From the NCBI RefSeq assembly GCF_947496985.1, contig NZ_CANMEZ010000002.1, positions 186,001 through 250,000 of the forward strand: a stretch of 64,000 nucleotides of DNA, in the 5' to 3' direction. How positions within the stretch are numbered: position 1 is the first letter of the stretch; each line of letters opens with the position of its first letter. This document shows, one piece after another, positions 61,901-64,000 of the stretch. Under the pieces are notes generated by a model. That model was not told where the DNA came from, ran no database searches, and saw nothing but the letters and a program-made list of their open reading frames with translations. The DNA is from an uncultured Kordia sp. Its GTDB lineage: Bacteria > Bacteroidota > Bacteroidia > Flavobacteriales > Flavobacteriaceae. A program made the translations under genes and the position numbers.

Positions 61901-64000
61901 CTTGTGATGACGGCATCACAATACGGTTCTACAGTAAAAAGATAATCTTCTGCTTCACCTAATTCATCAATAGTAATTCCTGTATCGTTAAAATCTTCAC
62001 ATGGATTAAAATCATACGAAATATCATAATCTAATATAGAATAGTCAAATCCTGTATAATTTCGGATTCGGATTCTGTAATCTCCTGCTGCCGTTCCTAG
62101 TGGAATTATAAAGCCAAAAGTGGTAGTGGTGGTTGAAACGAAACCTGAATCATATACTTCTTCCGTAGTTTCGTCAAATACATCATCTTGATCCCAATCT
62201 ACCCAAGCTTTCCATCTACATCTGAAAGTTGCTACCACAGATACATTAATACCTTCACCTTCTACTTGTCTTGATAATGTTGCTAATCCAGTAAAGTCTT
62301 GATAACCTGAACCAAAACCTGAACTTGCATTTGTTACATCTTCTAAAGTTCCTAAAAAAGCAACTTCTTCTATATACATTGTGTCCGGAGTATCTGTAAC
62401 TGGTTCACAAACTCCAATTGTTGGAACTGGTGTTGTTACACATATATCAAATGTACCTTCGCCTGTACTCCCATAGCTATATACACGTACATAATACGTA
62501 GTTCCAAGGGTTAATCCAGTTGCATTGATAACTTCAGCATTGCCTCCAGAGGTATTATCTGCACAAGTAATATTAGTACCGTTACAAGTTCCTGACCTTA
62601 GGTCTAATACGATATCATCTATTGTTCCTGGTGTTACTGTAATATCATGACTTGTAGTTGTTGCTACAAAACTATACCAAACATCATCATCTGCATCTCC
62701 TGTAAAACCGTTACAATTTATAGCTCCTATAGTTTGTGTTGCATTTTCTGTAGTTCCGCTAACACTTGTTGTACATGTACTGTTTGGGCTTACACTTAAT
62801 ACTTCCGCAGCAGTACAATCGTCATTTGCTGGTGGTTGCGGTGGTGTTGTTATACATATATCAAAAGTACCAGCTCTAATTGCTCCTCCATTACTGTAGA
62901 CACGCACATAATATGTAGTTCCTATGGATAATCCTGTTGCGTCTAATACTTCAACATTTCCACCTCCTGTATCATTTGCGCAATCTATATTAGAACCATC
63001 ACATACGCCTGATCGTAAATCTACTACAACATTTCTAATAGTTCCTGGAGTTACTGTGATATCATGACTTTCTGCGGTAGCAACAAAGCTATACCAAACA
63101 TCATCATCTGAGTTTCCTGTTGCCCCATTGCATGTAATTGCGGCTATACTTTGCGTTGCATTTTCAGTAGTTCCACTAACACTTGTTACACAAGTATCTG
63201 TTGGACTTACACTTAGTGAAGTTGCATCGTTACAATCATCATTTGCTGGTGGTTGCGGTGGCGTTGTTACACATATATCAAATGTGCCGGCATCAGTAAC
63301 ATCATCAAAGCTATATACTCTTACATAATATGTGTCTCCAATCGTAAGTCCGGTTGCATTTATAACTTCATCATTACCTCCTGTTGTTGCATCAGCACAA
63401 TCAATATTTGCACCATCACAAGCACCTGATCGTAAGTCTAACACTAAATCATTTAGAGTACCAGGTGTTACTGTAATATCATGGTTTTCTGCGGTAGCAA
63501 CAAAGCTATACCAAACATCATCATCTGCATCTCCTGTAAAACTATTACAACTTATAGCTGCTATTGATTGCGTCGCTAGTGTTGTAGTTCCAGAAACAAG
63601 CGTTGTACAAGTATCTGATGAACTTACACTCAGTGAAATTGCGTTAGTACAATCATCATTTGAAGGAGCTGTCGGCAAACTTAGAAGTGTTACAACAATG
63701 TCTCCATTTAAAACGTTGCTTGCTGTAGAACAATTAAATCTATTTAAGTGAAATCGATAATTCCCATTTGCTGTTGGAGTAAAATCAATTGATGCTTCTT
63801 GTCCTCCACATGCGGGACCATCATCATCATTAAATCCTACAAAATTCCCTGAAGCGTCTCTAATAGTCATTTGTGTATCAAATCCAGAACCGCAATTAGA
63901 AGCTCTGTAGGTTGCGCCTGCAACCATACCAGTAACTAAAAAATTTCTTCTTCCTCTTTGACTTACGGGTGGTGTACATGTTATACTATTTCCAATGACT
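58990..64000 (-). CDS. Giant T9SS-sorted surface protein (5' end off window)
   Basis: At least 1669 residues; the frame is open to the window edge, so the real start is outside. From the visible N-terminus: a PPC-like domain, then three near-identical repeats of about 130 residues with DDVWYSFVATxxxHDITVTPGT and TGLxxGTTYYVRVYS, a GEVED-like domain (GEAEDYLFTVEPYC), an Ig-like domain (SITEYRWYDAETGGN), further adhesin-like segments and a C-terminal T9SS type A sorting domain (EEIIVYDILGKRL, near the last 70 residues). It should be exported and anchored through PorU. The repeat units are AT-poor at codon level and likely unstable. Confidence 0.88.
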   Translation of the reverse strand, partial: VIGNSITCTPPVSQRGRRNFLVTGMVAGATYRASNCGSGFDTQMTIRDASGNFVGFNDDDGPACGGQEASIDFTPTANGNYRFHLNRFNCSTASNVLNGDIVVTLLSLPTAPSNDDCTNAISLSVSSSDTCTTLVSGTTTLATQSIAAISCNSFTGDADDDVWYSFVATAENHDITVTPGTLNDLVLDLRSGACDGANIDCADATTGGNDEVINATGLTIGDTYYVRVYSFDDVTDAGTFDICVTTPPQPPANDDCNDATSLSVSPTDTCVTSVSGTTENATQSIAAITCNGATGNSDDDVWYSFVATAESHDITVTPGTIRNVVVDLRSGVCDGSNIDCANDTGGGNVEVLDATGLSIGTTYYVRVYSNGGAIRAGTFDICITTPPQPPANDDCTAAEVLSVSPNSTCTTSVSGTTENATQTIGAINCNGFTGDADDDVWYSFVATTTSHDITVTPGTIDDIVLDLRSGTCNGTNITCADNTSGGNAEVINATGLTLGTTYYVRVYSYGSTGEGTFDICVTTPVPTIGVCEPVTDTPDTMYIEEVAFLGTLEDVTNASSGFGSGYQDFTGLATLSRQVEGEGINVSVVATFRCRWKAWVDWDQDDVFDETTEEVYDSGFVSTTTTTFGFIIPLGTAAGDYRIRIRNYTGFDYSILDYDISYDFNPCEDFNDTGITIDELGEAEDYLFTVEPYCDAVITSVTDGETCGTGTVDLSVTASGTPSITEYRWYDAETGGNLEATTTVGNWTTPSISTTTTYYVTAFNGTCESWVREPVVAQFNPVPVLTVTPDVPERIVCGENDMLEISAVGDIDDVFIIDEDFESGGLGVFSNVTIIDNGATVNARSEWQNQTSTFVPSEEVWFPAISSGFGTDQFVMSNSDVGADGFGTSYIVNHALQTTTSYDTADFSNLTLTFDCFYSHYLEDGVGGADDYFTIEVSTDGTNWTAITSNIIADVGIGTKFENLSYDLTAYVDQPTLSVRIRFYAEWSDGIAVDNIKLFGDKDVSVVDWTTTPSGVVDLFIDTDSDGIGDTPYVSGSYATVYAMPTLTQLELAMYSFTINANLSNGCGAASYDFDITNNTRVFDSGVDVWETASNWAQNMVPTSDDCVIIKDNGLTFDTTISGIALAKNVTVKNGAHLEMDANSSLTVTDWITVESGGTLNVNNNANLIQVTDVTTNNNTGNINMHRTVTGLNSTDYIYWSSAVEGFDVSNVSPGTQPWYIYQWIPTVSGNGAGNYGEWQSASGSMGIGNGYIIRGLSGTSVANTAEFVGRPNNGIINTTVTRGSYTGADYPGYGSTMATNLDDNWNLIGNPYPSAISADAFITTNASIITDDTNPGTITGTVYLWRHLSAPSDAYGDQFYSNYAYNYNADDYIQYNSTGSNPIGFNGNIAAGQAFFVLMDDAAPASTTIEFNNSMRGVTYTNDQFYRPSGNEIQGQIEESTPIEKNRIWLDIIAPNNTAFSTLVGYITGASNDKDRLFDGDNLSSAPLQIYSMIGNEKMSIQGKALPFEDSDIIPLGIKTPTTGNYSVAINAVDGLFENTSQDIFLEDVYTGEIHDLRVAPYSFSTDRGTFEDRFVLRFIDTSTLSVDEFESNTGIVIYTADDQIKINSFKNQIEEIIVYDILGKRLINVKDVNQNKYNITQLKRTYSPLIVKVMLRNGKQKIQKVIH

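Noticed and set aside
1-64000. tRNA or rRNA genes
   Set aside because: I scanned for tRNA-like cloverleaf and rRNA landmarks by eye and saw none; a tRNAscan run would be the decisive check.

Overview
The window is an AT-rich stretch of a gliding, Gram-negative Bacteroidota genome, almost certainly family Flavobacteriaceae. The signs are a dcw cell-wall cluster led by mraZ, the gliding genes gldA, gldB and gldC, the type IX secretion (T9SS) sortase porU, a T9SS-sorted giant surface protein, MurE with the meso-DAP motif DNPR, and promoters of the Bacteroidetes type (TTG about 19 bases before TAnnTTTG). The many short double-glycine leader peptides recall Kordia, but that genus call is only an impression.

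Layout. 1-7.8 kb (minus): mraZ-rsmH-ftsL-ftsI-murE-mraY-murD, with a MraZ operator array in front. 8-13.8 kb: alpha/beta hydrolase, engB, a DUF5995 protein, gldC-gldB, nadE and an atypical response regulator. 14-16 kb: dnaG with a degenerate zinc finger. 16.3 kb: a Cys-Pro-Ser repeat peptide. 16.6-24 kb: a frameshifted erythromycin-esterase-like gene, a sigma/anti-sigma/beta-barrel operon, polyprenyl synthase, rlmN and a duplicated-domain secreted protein cut by a stop codon. 24-35 kb: queA, aroA, a MazG-like gene, two DUF3857/transglutaminase proteins, dtd, rsgA, a 44-residue peptide gene and a large secreted protein. 35-37.7 kb: a lipoprotein and five double-glycine peptide genes. 37.7-42.2 kb (minus): the aromatic amino acid genes pheA, aminotransferase, tyrA and DAHP synthase/chorismate mutase, behind a Phe/Tyr-rich leader peptide and attenuator. 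42.3-50.3 kb: gldA, porU, a GIN-domain lipoprotein, a frameshifted outer-membrane protein and a PagL-like deacylase. 50.5-52.1 kb: five more double-glycine peptides with an invariant four-cysteine core. 52.1-57.6 kb (minus): metF and a split metH behind a SAM-I riboswitch. 57.8-64 kb (minus): a methyltransferase-like protein and the giant T9SS cargo protein, which runs off the window.

The most unusual content is the set of eleven orphan leader-GG peptides in two clusters plus a singleton. They have no modification enzyme or transporter nearby. Three peptide promoters and a neighbouring lipoprotein promoter share one layout (TTG-N19-TAG) with an inverted repeat between the two elements and an almost constant distance to the start codon. 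A second promoter type serves the other cluster. Also notable are the aromatic attenuator, a composite dispersed repeat that in one case separates the SAM-I riboswitch from metH, and three genes interrupted by a single-base change.
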